In this document: in pieces, positions 39,812-48,356 of the stretch | Position numbering within the stretch: the stretch's first letter is position 1 | Layout of the letters: the number at the start of each line of letters is the position of its first letter | Assembly (NCBI RefSeq): GCF_000425165.1 | Contig: NZ_AULG01000024.1 | Coordinates: 1 to 64,000 of the forward strand | Length of the DNA: 64,000 bases | Reading direction: 5' to 3' | From: Photobacterium halotolerans DSM 18316 | GTDB lineage: Bacteria; Pseudomonadota; Gammaproteobacteria; Enterobacterales; Vibrionaceae | Made by a program: the position numbers and the translations under genes | Notes under the pieces: generated by a model | Told to the model about the DNA's origin: nothing | Database searches by the model: none | Seen by the model: the letters and a program-made list of their open reading frames with translations, nothing else

Positions 39812-40801
39812 ATGACAACAATATGCCGTCGACAACGACGCCTCAGAGCGAGCCCTCATGTTCGAAAACTCGTTCAGGAACACCAGATTGGTATTCAGGA
39901 TTTAATTCAGCCTCTTTTTATCGAAGAGCAGATCACAACCAATAAGCCTATCGATGCGCTGCCGGGGTTAGTACGCTATGCAGAGCAGAATGTGGCACAG
40001 GAAGTTCGTGAGTTGTACGAGCTCGGCATCCGTTACGTGATGCCATTTGGCATATCGCATACAAAAGACAGCCAAGGCTCTGATACTTGGGATGAGCATG
40101 GCTTACTGGCACGTATGATACGGGCGATAAAGCAGGCATGCCCAGACATTGTTGTGATCCCCGATATCTGTTTTTGTGAATACACCACACACGGCCACTG
40201 TGGTGTGATTAACCGAGACGATGTCGATAACGATGCCACATTAGAAAATTTAGCCAGGCAAGCTGTGACCGCAGCAAAAGCCGGAGCTGACATACTGGCT
40301 CCTTCAACCATGATGGATGGCCAGACACAGGCGATTCGTCAGGCTCTCGATCAGGCCGGTTACCATCATGTCGGCATTTTGGCTCATTCAATGAAATACG
40401 CTTCTGCATTTTACGGCCCATTTCGCCAAGCAGTGGATTGTGAATTATCAGGCGATCGTAAAACCTATCAGGCCAATCCGACGAACGGTAGGGAAGCACT
40501 GATTGAAGCTTCAATGGATGAACAAGAAGGTGCCGATATCTTAATGGTCAAACCCGGCACACCCTATCTTGATATTGTTCATCGCATCCGTGAAAACACC
40601 AACCTGCCCGTTGCCGTCTATCAAGTCAGCGGAGAGTACGCGATTCTGCAACATGCGATAGAGGCTGGTCTTATCGACGAACGGCAGTCGGTTATGGAAA
40701 CCATGCTCGGTTTCAAACGTGCTGGTGCGGATATCGTGGTGACTTACTTTGCCAGACGCGTCGCTCAATGGTTACAGGAGGATAACGATGTCAGTCACTA
40801 G
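39812..40801 (+). CDS. hemB: Delta-aminolevulinic acid dehydratase (porphobilinogen synthase), zinc type
   Basis: 329 residues. Condenses two 5-aminolevulinate molecules to porphobilinogen in tetrapyrrole synthesis. Catalytic lysines Lys195 (SMKYAS) and Lys247 (LMVKPGTPYLDI) fall at E. coli positions. The metal site DICFCEYTTHGHCG has all three zinc cysteines (120, 122, 130), as in E. coli; many Vibrio and Pseudomonas HemBs are instead magnesium type with Asp. So this could be a second, accessory HemB. Closely followed by a convergent AraC-type regulator. Confidence 0.92.
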   Translation: MTTICRRQRRLRASPHVRKLVQEHQIGIQDLIQPLFIEEQITTNKPIDALPGLVRYAEQNVAQEVRELYELGIRYVMPFGISHTKDSQGSDTWDEHGLLARMIRAIKQACPDIVVIPDICFCEYTTHGHCGVINRDDVDNDATLENLARQAVTAAKAGADILAPSTMMDGQTQAIRQALDQAGYHHVGILAHSMKYASAFYGPFRQAVDCELSGDRKTYQANPTNGREALIEASMDEQEGADILMVKPGTPYLDIVHRIRENTNLPVAVYQVSGEYAILQHAIEAGLIDERQSVMETMLGFKRAGADIVVTYFARRVAQWLQEDNDVSH

Positions 40802-40864
40802 TCAAAGCGTGACCAGATGACTTCGGTTCTTACCTCTGTAAAAAGCACCCAGCCATTTCCCAGC

Positions 40865-41605
40865 TTACTGATGAGAATGGGCTTTGACGTAACCTCCGGG
40901 AGATAATCCTGTGATTTGCTTGAAGACAGTTGAGTAACTGGCTTGAGACTGATAGCCAAAATCCAGCGCAACCTGACTTGGTCTGCGGCCATGTAACAAT
41001 TGAGGAATCGAGAGATAAACCCGAATCAGCCTGCGCATTTGAGAAAAGCATTCTCCAAGCTCTGATTTAAACAGTCTCGATAAACTTCTAGATGTCATAC
41101 CAACATCCGCAGCATATTGCTCAATGGGCAGATCGCACTGCGGATTCAGTAGCAGTCGCTTACAAACCTTAAATAAGCGCTTGTCCTTCAAGCGGGATAT
41201 TTGTTCAATGGCAGCAAACTGTGTGGTGACCATGTATTCATTCTCACTACTGCTCATTGATAGTGCGTGTGTCATTGTTCCTGCTATCAAGCCATGCTGG
41301 TCTAGAATTACCCGCTTTTTTATATACAGCTGGTGAACGCACCCTGACACATCGATTAAGGGTAGGCGCAAGCTGTATTGTCGCCCTCTCATGATATCTT
41401 TTTCATACATTTGATAGAGATTGGCGTAACTTCTCCAAGGGAAATCATTGTCAGTTAAACCTAGCAGCTGTGCGTGCTCATGCTTCCCGGCTAATTTCTG
41501 GTGTGCTTCGTTGCAGGCGACAATCTGGTGTTTTTTGTTTTTGACAACAAGATACCCTTCAGGAAAAGGGATCATTGGATTTTGAAAGAAATATTCAATA
41601 TTCAT
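40865..41605 (-). CDS. PAS-AraC family transcriptional regulator
   Basis: 246 residues. N-terminal 110 residues resemble a PAS sensor (GYLVVKNKKHQIVACNEAHQ, LLGLTDNDFPW). The C-terminal 100 residues are an AraC/XylS double helix-turn-helix: PIEQYAADVGMTSRSLSRLF and SQVALDFGYQSQASYSTVFK, ending QITGLSPGGYVK. The ligand is unknown. Convergent with hemB, separated by 63 bp; control of hemB is possible but not shown. Confidence 0.88.
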   Translation of the reverse strand: MNIEYFFQNPMIPFPEGYLVVKNKKHQIVACNEAHQKLAGKHEHAQLLGLTDNDFPWRSYANLYQMYEKDIMRGRQYSLRLPLIDVSGCVHQLYIKKRVILDQHGLIAGTMTHALSMSSSENEYMVTTQFAAIEQISRLKDKRLFKVCKRLLLNPQCDLPIEQYAADVGMTSRSLSRLFKSELGECFSQMRRLIRVYLSIPQLLHGRRPSQVALDFGYQSQASYSTVFKQITGLSPGGYVKAHSHQ

Positions 41606-41861
41606 AATTTAGCCAAAGAAACATCTTGTTACATATATACCACTAGCCTCTTATCGTGTCTCTAGTTGGCTTTCCTTTTCGCTGTTGTTCCAAGACAATC
41701 CGGGACACCACTTTGCACTCTGAACACAAGAAAGTGTATACCACTTTTGGGGGCTGCATGGGCTTAGTACAACTGGTCCCATTGACAATGATTGCCGCTG
41801 CTTCTGAGCCATATTTGAAGGTTTTTCAGTGCATCGAGACTGTATTCACCTGAACTAAGCT

Positions 41862-42244
41862 AAGCGCTGGCTGGCATCATAGGCAAAGGTCTGATTCTCG
41901 CCATCCTGAGTGATGCGTTCCAGCAGCCCCGCCAGACTGTACTGATACTGCCAGTCTTTACTGAACGCGCCCTGGTTGTACCGCCGTGAGGTTAAACGGT
42001 TTAATGCATCGTACTGATTGGTTAACACCAACCCGTCGGGTGTTTGCTGCCGGGTAAGAATCCCCGTTGGCATTCCAGTTGAATGAATAGCTCCCTTGCG
42101 GGGTGGTCATGTTCTGGATCTGACCATCCGCATCATAGGCGTAACTGACGGGTGTCCCTGCGTTATCCCATTGTGCAATCTCACCAAATGGGGTGTAGCT
42201 GTACTGATGGGTCAGCCCCTGACTGGTTTCCATTGTCAGCCTTC
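41862..42244 (-). pseudogene. Rhs core fragment, frameshifted duplicate
   Basis: Minus-strand sequence nearly identical to 45378-45765 of the main Rhs gene: TSQGLTHQYSYTPFGEIAQW, YAYDADGQIQNMTTPQGSYS, then QQTPDGLVLTNQYDALNRLT and QDGENQTFAYDASQRLA. One extra C at 42062-42065 (CCCC against CCC) breaks the frame. Both ends are abrupt: homology is lost near 41862 and 42244. It is a leftover of recombination between Rhs copies. Confidence 0.85.
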
Positions 42245-42265
42245 ACCAGCAGCAAGCGTCATTTA

Positions 42266-42544
42266 TCAGTTAGGAAAGAGCTTATCCTTCATTTTGAAAA
42301 ATAATAAGAGCGAGAGTAAATACAACAAAAAAGCAAGTAATCGCCCTCCCAACATAGGTACAAGCAGCCCTATTTCTAACTTTTTAAACAAAGATGGTGC
42401 AATCACATAAACAGGATAGTAATAACCGGTATCAAGGGCTAACCACAATAATCCATTTGATGCGTTCACTATTCCCAGAAGATATGTTGCAACCGGGAAA
42501 ATCAAAATCAACAGACTAAGATAAATCCTCAGCTTTCTTGCCAT
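42266..42544 (-). CDS. Small membrane protein, putative immunity for displaced Rhs tip
   Basis: 92 residues from ATG 42542-42544, with AGAGGTG nine bases upstream. Three hydrophobic segments (LSLLILIFPVATYLLGIV, GLLWLALDTGYYYPVYVIA, LLAFLLYLLSLLLFF), so an inner-membrane protein. No family recognised. It lies 112 bp after the displaced Rhs tip in the position where immunity genes occur and is AT-rich like other immunity genes. Immunity role is inferred from position only. Confidence 0.55.
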   Translation of the reverse strand: MARKLRIYLSLLILIFPVATYLLGIVNASNGLLWLALDTGYYYPVYVIAPSLFKKLEIGLLVPMLGGRLLAFLLYLLSLLLFFKMKDKLFPN

Positions 42545-42656
42545 TAATTGCACCTCTTACCACGTCTTGTCATACGGCAAGTTGGAGGATTTGCTAGTCG
42601 GTCATATCTTGCCTCAGTGCATCTGAAAAATGCTGACAATTTTTGCCCACAACACA

Positions 42657-43384
42657 TTATGTGTTGTTATCCCAATCCCCGCGAATATTATCCAATGCTT
42701 GGCGCATTAAATTATCGTCATAGACAGGTCCAAAGAAGTCATAATCGTTTCTGTTATAGTCATCGTCTGAACGAACATCACCAGCTTCACCGCAAATCGC
42801 AGCGCCGTTTCCACTTCCATCGCCAGCAAAAAATCCAACGTTTTCAGCTGGATTATCGTTAAACCAAAGCTGTTCATGTGCGCGGTGATGGTTGCTGCTC
42901 CCATCGGGAATACCATTGCTATTATAATAAGATTCATCACCACCTAATGGCCTGAACCCAAATCTCGCTAATCCCAATGGGTCGATATAACTCGGTGGAT
43001 CTCCCCTAACATATGAATAAATATTCACCCCCACCCAACCCAATCGGATCCCGCTGAATGTACCGCCCAGTATTCGGATCGTAATCCCGGTAGAAATTGT
43101 AGTTCAGGCCGGACTCTGAATCCCGGTATTGCCCCGGAAAGCCGATATTGAAAGTGACTGGCTGAGCAGTGCCACCTGTTTTCCCAAACGGGCTCCTCGC
43201 CTGTTGCCAGATCAGGTTTTGTGCCTGAATCAGCCCGACCGGGGTGGACAGGTGATCACTCAGCACATCTGAAATCTGACCGTCTGCATCGACAGTGGCA
43301 GGGGCGTAACCTGTGGCGCCGTAGGTATAGTCTTTCTGACCCTGAGGGCCACTTTCACGAAGTAAAGTGTTCCCCAGCCAGTAG
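42657..43384 (-). pseudogene. Displaced Rhs core end with second toxin tip, frameshifted
   Basis: 43030-43384 repeats 44667-45020 of the main Rhs gene (SDHLSTPVGLIQAQNLIWQQ, NFYRDYDPNTGRYIQRDPIG) almost exactly. After the G-run at 43028-43032 the frame shifts, and NIYSYVRGDPPSYIDPLGL leads into a distinct tip ending at 42657. The tip is about 100 residues, acidic, with ARFGFRPLGGDESYYNSNGI, SSNHHRAHEQLWFNDNPAEN and FFGPVYDDNLMRQALDNIRG. It has no start of its own, so it looks like an orphan tip waiting for recombination with an intact Rhs core. Toxic activity unknown. Confidence 0.75.
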
Positions 43385-43497
43385 GATGATTAAGGTGCCT
43401 GTCCCGACATTTATTACTCGGGGCATACCTGGGGTTTTCTTTCGGTAGTACATATTGCAGAGTGGCCTCCCTTATTTGCTCGCTAAAGCAGGCCTTG
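43385..43497. other. Junction between orphan Rhs fragment and immunity gene
   Basis: Rhs homology ends at about 43384. The following GGTGCCTGTCCCGACATTT is unrelated to Rhs and may be the scar of an insertion element. No gene. Confidence 0.3.
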
Positions 43498-44076
43498 TCA
43501 TTTTACTTGCTTCTCAGCAAATGCAAGTTTCTTTTTCTCTGCATCACTGATAGAAGATTCTACCGGTTTATACAGCGTAGCAACTTTGGCGTAATCTTTA
43601 TTTTTCCAAGCAATTTTTACTTCTCTTCTGATATGCGCCAGCTTGCTTTTCAACTCATACTGGTCACACTCTCTTTCTCTTAAACCCGATAGGCGTTTAA
43701 AAACGAACTCATTATGTTGCAATAACTCAACTGCATAGGTAGACAATAACGACGACAGTTTGGCAACACAGTTAGCCAGTACGGAAGGAGTGCTGGCCTG
43801 GAAAAAGGTATACCTTTCTTTTTCGGCCACACCCTCCAGTCTAAGAATTTCTCCCATATTAAATGGCCGCTCTTGCCCACCATACAGAACATTCAGCTCA
43901 CCAATTTCAACATCGAGTTCATACGAACGGTCTGCATCATAACGCACAGCCACAAACACCTTATCACTTTCAAAACGAACTACATGGTTCGTAACTTCAA
44001 CACAGCGAAAATGGTAATCAGAAACAAGGAACGAAAAACCTTTCTGAACCAAACTTTCAAAATCATTAGTGCTCAT
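43498..44076 (-). CDS. Putative immunity protein of the main Rhs tip
   Basis: 192 residues from ATG 44074-44076 with GGGGATTAAG upstream. Soluble. First half beta-rich (FSFLVSDYHFRCVEVTNHVV, VAVRYDADRSYELDVEIGEL) and resembling a DUF-type N-terminal sensor fold; second half helical and charged (ELKSKLAHIRREVKIAWKNK, DYAKVATLYKPVESSISDAE). No family firmly recognised. Starts 34 bp after the Rhs stop in the same direction, the normal place for the cognate immunity gene. Confidence 0.65.
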   Translation of the reverse strand: MSTNDFESLVQKGFSFLVSDYHFRCVEVTNHVVRFESDKVFVAVRYDADRSYELDVEIGELNVLYGGQERPFNMGEILRLEGVAEKERYTFFQASTPSVLANCVAKLSSLLSTYAVELLQHNEFVFKRLSGLRERECDQYELKSKLAHIRREVKIAWKNKDYAKVATLYKPVESSISDAEKKKLAFAEKQVK

Positions 44077-44110
44077 CTTAATCCCCAAATAGCAATTCCC
44101 ATCCGCCCAA

Positions 44111-46644
44111 TTAATTGGGTGGATGGTAAGCTCCTGTTGATGAGTTGTATTGCCAACCACGCGACTCTAATAATTTGCGCTCGGCATTTAAGAAGCCACC
44201 TGTATCTATCTGCTGGCCAGTTTTGGGGTCACGGTATGAATCATAAATTGGATTTCCCTTATTCATCTGCTCACGTAAATGACCTGAGTTCTGTTTCCAA
44301 TTTGCTTTAGCACTGCCTTTGTCAGGCAAGTGGAGCATAAAATCTCCGTCCTTCCAGCCATCAGCTTTCGTCGTAGATTCTTTACCCCATTTGAAAAGGT
44401 TCAGTCCACCTTTGTCTGCGCCCTTTGCAACCCGGCTCGCAGCCCCCAGCCCCGTTGCACCGGGTATTGCTAACCCGGCTAAATCAGCCCCCAGTGCTGT
44501 TAGGTTACTGCCTAAGTTGCCGCAGTCGCCAAGAACATTGTCCGTTAAAATCCGATATAAATCATAGCCAATAAACCCGATGTCAGCGACAGTGTCAATG
44601 ATTAACCCTGTCGAATCCGTATAGTTCAGCGGGTCTGCACCGGCATAGCTGTACAAGTTGTATCCCCCACCCAACCCAATCGGATCCCGCTGAATGTACC
44701 GCCCAGTATTCGGATCGTAATCCCGGTAGAAATTGTAGTTCAGGCCGGACTCTGCATCCCGGTATTGCCCCGGAAAGCCGATATTGAAAGTGACTGGCTG
44801 AGCAGTGCCACCTGTTTTCCCAAACGGACTCCTCGCCTGTTGCCAGATCAGGTTTTGTGCCTGAATCAGCCCGACCGGGGCGGACAGGTGATCACTCAGC
44901 ACATCTGAAATCTGACCGTCTGCATCGACAGTGGCAGGGGCGTAACCTGTGGCGCCGTAGGTATAGTCTTTCTGACCCTGAGGGCCACTTTCACGAAGTA
45001 AAGTGTTCCCCAACCAGTAAAACTGCGTTTGCTCACCATTGACGGTTTTGCTGATCCGGCGTCCCAGAGGATCATAAGTATAGGCAGCGGTCACTTCGAT
45101 GCTGGATTGCAGTGTGGTTTCACCATTTCCGGCATCTGCGCTGATCACCCGCTCGCGCTGGTAACCGACCAAACGTTCTGCGTCGTTATAGGTGAAGGTT
45201 TCGATGGTGCTGCCGTCTTTACGGGTTTTCTTACTCAGATTACCGCGCAGGTCATATTCGTAGCTGAACTGATTATCTTCCAGCAACTTGCCGTCCGGGC
45301 TGTAAACACCGCCGAAGTCTAACCGGTTGCCTAATTCATCGTACTGATACTGATATTCTCCGGTGACTGTGTTCGCCCGAACTAAGCGCTGGCTGGCATC
45401 ATAGGCAAAGGTCTGATTCTCGCCATCCTGAGTGATGCTTTCCAGTAACCCCGACAGACTGTACGCATACTGCCAGTCTTTACTGAACGCGTCCTGGTTG
45501 TACCGCCGTGAGGTTAAACGGTTTAATGCATCGTACTGATTGGTTAACACCAACCCGTCGGGTGTTTGCTGCCGGGTAAGAATCCCGTTGGCATTCCAGT
45601 TGAATGAATAGCTCCCTTGCGGGGTGGTCATGTTCTGGATCTGACCATTCGCATCATAAGCGTAACTGACGGGTGTCCCTGCGTTATCCCATTGTGCAAT
45701 CTCACCAAATGGGGTGTAGCTGTACTGATGGGTCAACCCCTGACTGGTTTCCGACGTCAGCCTTGCCCATTGGTCATAGGCGCGAGTCAGGGTATCGTTG
45801 GCATTGCTGATTTTGGTCAGCTGACCACGCGCATTATAAGCGTATTCAACCACTTCCGAGCCAACCGACAGAATCACCAGCCGCTTACCATCGTCATATT
45901 CATAACGGGTCACGATCCCCATCGGGTCGGTACTGCTGGCCAGCAGATTATCCGTCCGGTAGGTATAGCTTTCTTTGCTGCCGTCATAGCGGGTCAGCAC
46001 ACTCAAACGACCATAGCTGTCGTAGCTATAAGTTTCCGTGGCGCCATTGGGTGCAATCACAGCCGTCAGCTTTCCGGCTTCGTCGTAGGTATAGCGGGTT
46101 TCAAGACCTGCCGGGTCCCGCTCGCTGAGTTTACGGCCTAATGCATCGTACTGATAACGCCAGCTTTGCCCGGCGGCATCCGTCACTTGCGTTAAGTAGC
46201 CATTGCCGTCATAACTCAGGGTTTGGGTTTGCCCCAGTGCATTCACGACAGCAACAAGCTGCCCCTGATTGTTGTATGTGAAGGAAGTGACATTGCCTTC
46301 CGGATCTGTGCTGCTGGCAAGCAAACCATTTGCCAGATAACTGCGATGCGTCGTATCCCCTTTCGGCGTGGTGACTGAGGTCAGGTTGTGGCTGGCATCA
46401 TAAGTCAGCGAGATGGTTCGGGATGCGCCACTGTCTGAGGTTTCAAGGCTGGAATTGGCAGGCAGATAAACCATGGCATTCGGATACCGGCTTTCTCCCG
46501 GATACTGGTATTGCCCTCAGTGTAAGATTTCACGCGGGCGCCGTTGTAAGTCACCGAGGTCACTACAATGCCGGCTTCATCACAGATTTCTTTCAGTTGA
46601 CTGTAAACAAAAGCATCACCACTGGGCTTCATGTGTCTGTTCAC
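44111..46644 (-). pseudogene. Rhs-repeat protein with C-terminal toxin tip; N-terminus lost and frameshifted
   Basis: A 787-residue frame (44111-46474) holds about 20 YD repeats (YDALGRKLSERDPAGLETRY and similar), the Rhs core end NFYRDYDPNTGRYIQRDPIG and GADPLNYTDSTGL, then a 163-residue tip. The tip has a short hydrophobic segment (GADLAGLAIPGATGLGAASR) then DFMLHLPDKGSAKANWKQNS, HLREQMNKGNPIYDSYRDPK and GGFLNAERKLLESRGWQYNS. Another frame (46405-46644) supplies the preceding Rhs sequence AFVYSQLKEICDEAGIVVTS; one missing base near 46512-46516 would join them. Rhs proteins usually have over 1,000 residues, so the N-terminal half is gone. Tip family not identified. Confidence 0.8.
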
Positions 46645-47073
46645 AGATTATGATTGACGAACTATTGTTCTCCTCCCGGACAAAGCGTGATCTCACTATC
46701 CATTTTCAACTTAGATAACAGCGCATTGGTGAAATTTCGTGATCCAATAGTCAAAAAATTACTCTTGAACCTATTTTTTTGAATACCCCCCTACAAAGTG
46801 TGATCCACACACTCAGCCCCCCTGCTACTCCATAAATCAATAGCTTCAGGGAGGATGTTACGCCTTTATTGCAGGCGCAGAATAAAAACATCCATTACGG
46901 ACGCAATCCTTCTCAAAAAAAGCACTAGGATTAATTTCATGCAGTGCAAATGTTGACTGAGGGGCGCGCTAATCAGGGTGAGCATTACCTGTACCTGAGC
47001 ACTCTGATTGCTGCATTCGGCGGAGCCGAAAGCAAACAAGATAATAAAAACGCATCCATCAAGGAGTTAAGCA
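46645..47073 (+). promoter_or_regulatory. lamB control region with MalT-type boxes
   Basis: 429 bp. GGGAGGAG on the minus strand at 46670-46677, and plus-strand GGGAGGATG at 46849-46857 inside TTCAGGGAGGATGTT (46846-46860), which is identical to the block before malK. GTGATC at 46800-46805 sits 46 bp before that block (45 bp in the malK copy). TGTGATCCACACA there resembles a CRP half-site. Two further GTGATC occur near 46687 and 46739. Supports shared MalT and CRP control of lamB-glgX. Confidence 0.65.
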
Positions 47074-48282
47074 ATGAAACTGAACAAAATCTGCCTGACA
47101 GCCGCTGCCGTCTCCGCAGCACTGATGTCTGCCGCTACTTATGCAGAAGTGGACTTTCACGGTTATATGCGTGCGGGTGTCGGTGTGAGCGGTGAAAACG
47201 GTTCAACTGTCGCTTATGAGAAAAACAAAGTCGGCCGTCTGGGCAACGAAAATGACGTTTATGGCGAGCTGGGTCTTGGCAAGGAAGTGTACAACGAGAA
47301 TGGTAAGTCATTCTATGTTGACTCCATGCTGGCTGTCGCCACTGACGGTTCAAGTGACTGGGAAGGTTTGGGTGTAAATGACGATGGTTCAGATAACATC
47401 GCCTTGCGCCAGTTCAATGTGGTGGCGAAAGGTTTCATTGCAGGCGACCAGGATGCCGCTGTCTGGGCAGGTAAGCGTTACTACCAGCGCCATGATATCC
47501 ATATTTCTGACTTCTACTACTGGGACACTTCAGGCGCCGGTGCCGGTCTGGAAAACCTGAGTGTCGGTCCGGGTAAAATGTCTGTGGCTGTGATTCGTGA
47601 TGATTCCGGCGAGGTGAACGTCAACAACTTTGATCTGCGTTATGCCGGTCTGGGTCTGTGGAGCGATGCCAGCCTGGAGCTGGGCGTGAACTACGGCCTG
47701 GTCAACGCAACTGACGCTCAAGATGCAGCTAATGAGTTCAACGACGGTGTAATGCTGACAGCAGAGCTGACGCAGGGCGGATTCCTGAACGGCTTCAACA
47801 AAACTGCGCTGCAGTTCGGTACCGAAGGTTACGGTGAGCAAATGGCCGGTCTGGGTGCGGGTCACTATTTCAATGCCACCTCAAACGATGGTGCGCAGGG
47901 TTATCGTCTGATCAACTGGGGCGTTATTGCACCCTCTTCAACCTGGGAAATTGGCCACCAGCTGGTTTACGCAAACACCAGCTACGACAGCAAGGATGAT
48001 CACACTATCATTAGTGCCGTTATCCGCCCTGAGTACAAGTGGAACGACAACGTGAAGACTATCTTCGAAGCCGGTTACTATGACGAAGACAATTCTGGCG
48101 TCGACAAGTCTGGCAGCAAGCTGACTATTGCTCAGGCGCTCACAGCAGGACCAAGCTTCTGGGCACGTCCTGAGCTGCGTTTCTACGCCAGCTACCTGTC
48201 TGATTACGATAACGACAATGCCTTCGGCGCAGGTAACGACACTGAGTACAACATTGGTGCTCAGGTTGAAGCCTGGTGGTAA
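47074..48282 (+). CDS. lamB: Maltoporin
   Basis: 402 residues. Signal peptide [20 protein letters not shown] with TYA-E cleavage, then [20 protein letters not shown], the family start. Trimeric 18-strand outer-membrane channel for maltodextrins; blocks [34 protein letters not shown] and the last-strand [12 protein letters not shown] are typical, ending in aromatic Trp for outer-membrane assembly. RBS AAGGAG seven bases upstream. Lies behind a MalT-type control region and before glgX. It is separate from malK, unlike E. coli. Confidence 0.96.
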   Translation: MKLNKICLTAAAVSAALMSAATYAEVDFHGYMRAGVGVSGENGSTVAYEKNKVGRLGNENDVYGELGLGKEVYNENGKSFYVDSMLAVATDGSSDWEGLGVNDDGSDNIALRQFNVVAKGFIAGDQDAAVWAGKRYYQRHDIHISDFYYWDTSGAGAGLENLSVGPGKMSVAVIRDDSGEVNVNNFDLRYAGLGLWSDASLELGVNYGLVNATDAQDAANEFNDGVMLTAELTQGGFLNGFNKTALQFGTEGYGEQMAGLGAGHYFNATSNDGAQGYRLINWGVIAPSSTWEIGHQLVYANTSYDSKDDHTIISAVIRPEYKWNDNVKTIFEAGYYDEDNSGVDKSGSKLTIAQALTAGPSFWARPELRFYASYLSDYDNDNAFGAGNDTEYNIGAQVEAWW

Positions 48283-48302
48283 TCAAACACTAATACCGTG
48301 TG

Positions 48303-48342
48303 TTAAAAACAGCCAGTCGCTATTGACTGGCTGTTGTTTTTC
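48303..48342 (+). terminator. Terminator/attenuator between lamB and glgX
   Basis: AAAAACAGCCAGTC-GCTATT-GACTGGCTGTTGTTTTT: 11-bp stem and T-rich tail 20 bp after the lamB stop. It would make glgX expression lower than lamB. Confidence 0.85.
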
Positions 48343-48356
48343 AGGGAATCGCAAAC

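Noticed and set aside
39271..39883. Minus-strand frames around the small gene and hemB start
   Set aside because: They lie antisense to a well-supported small gene and to the hemB start and show no family.
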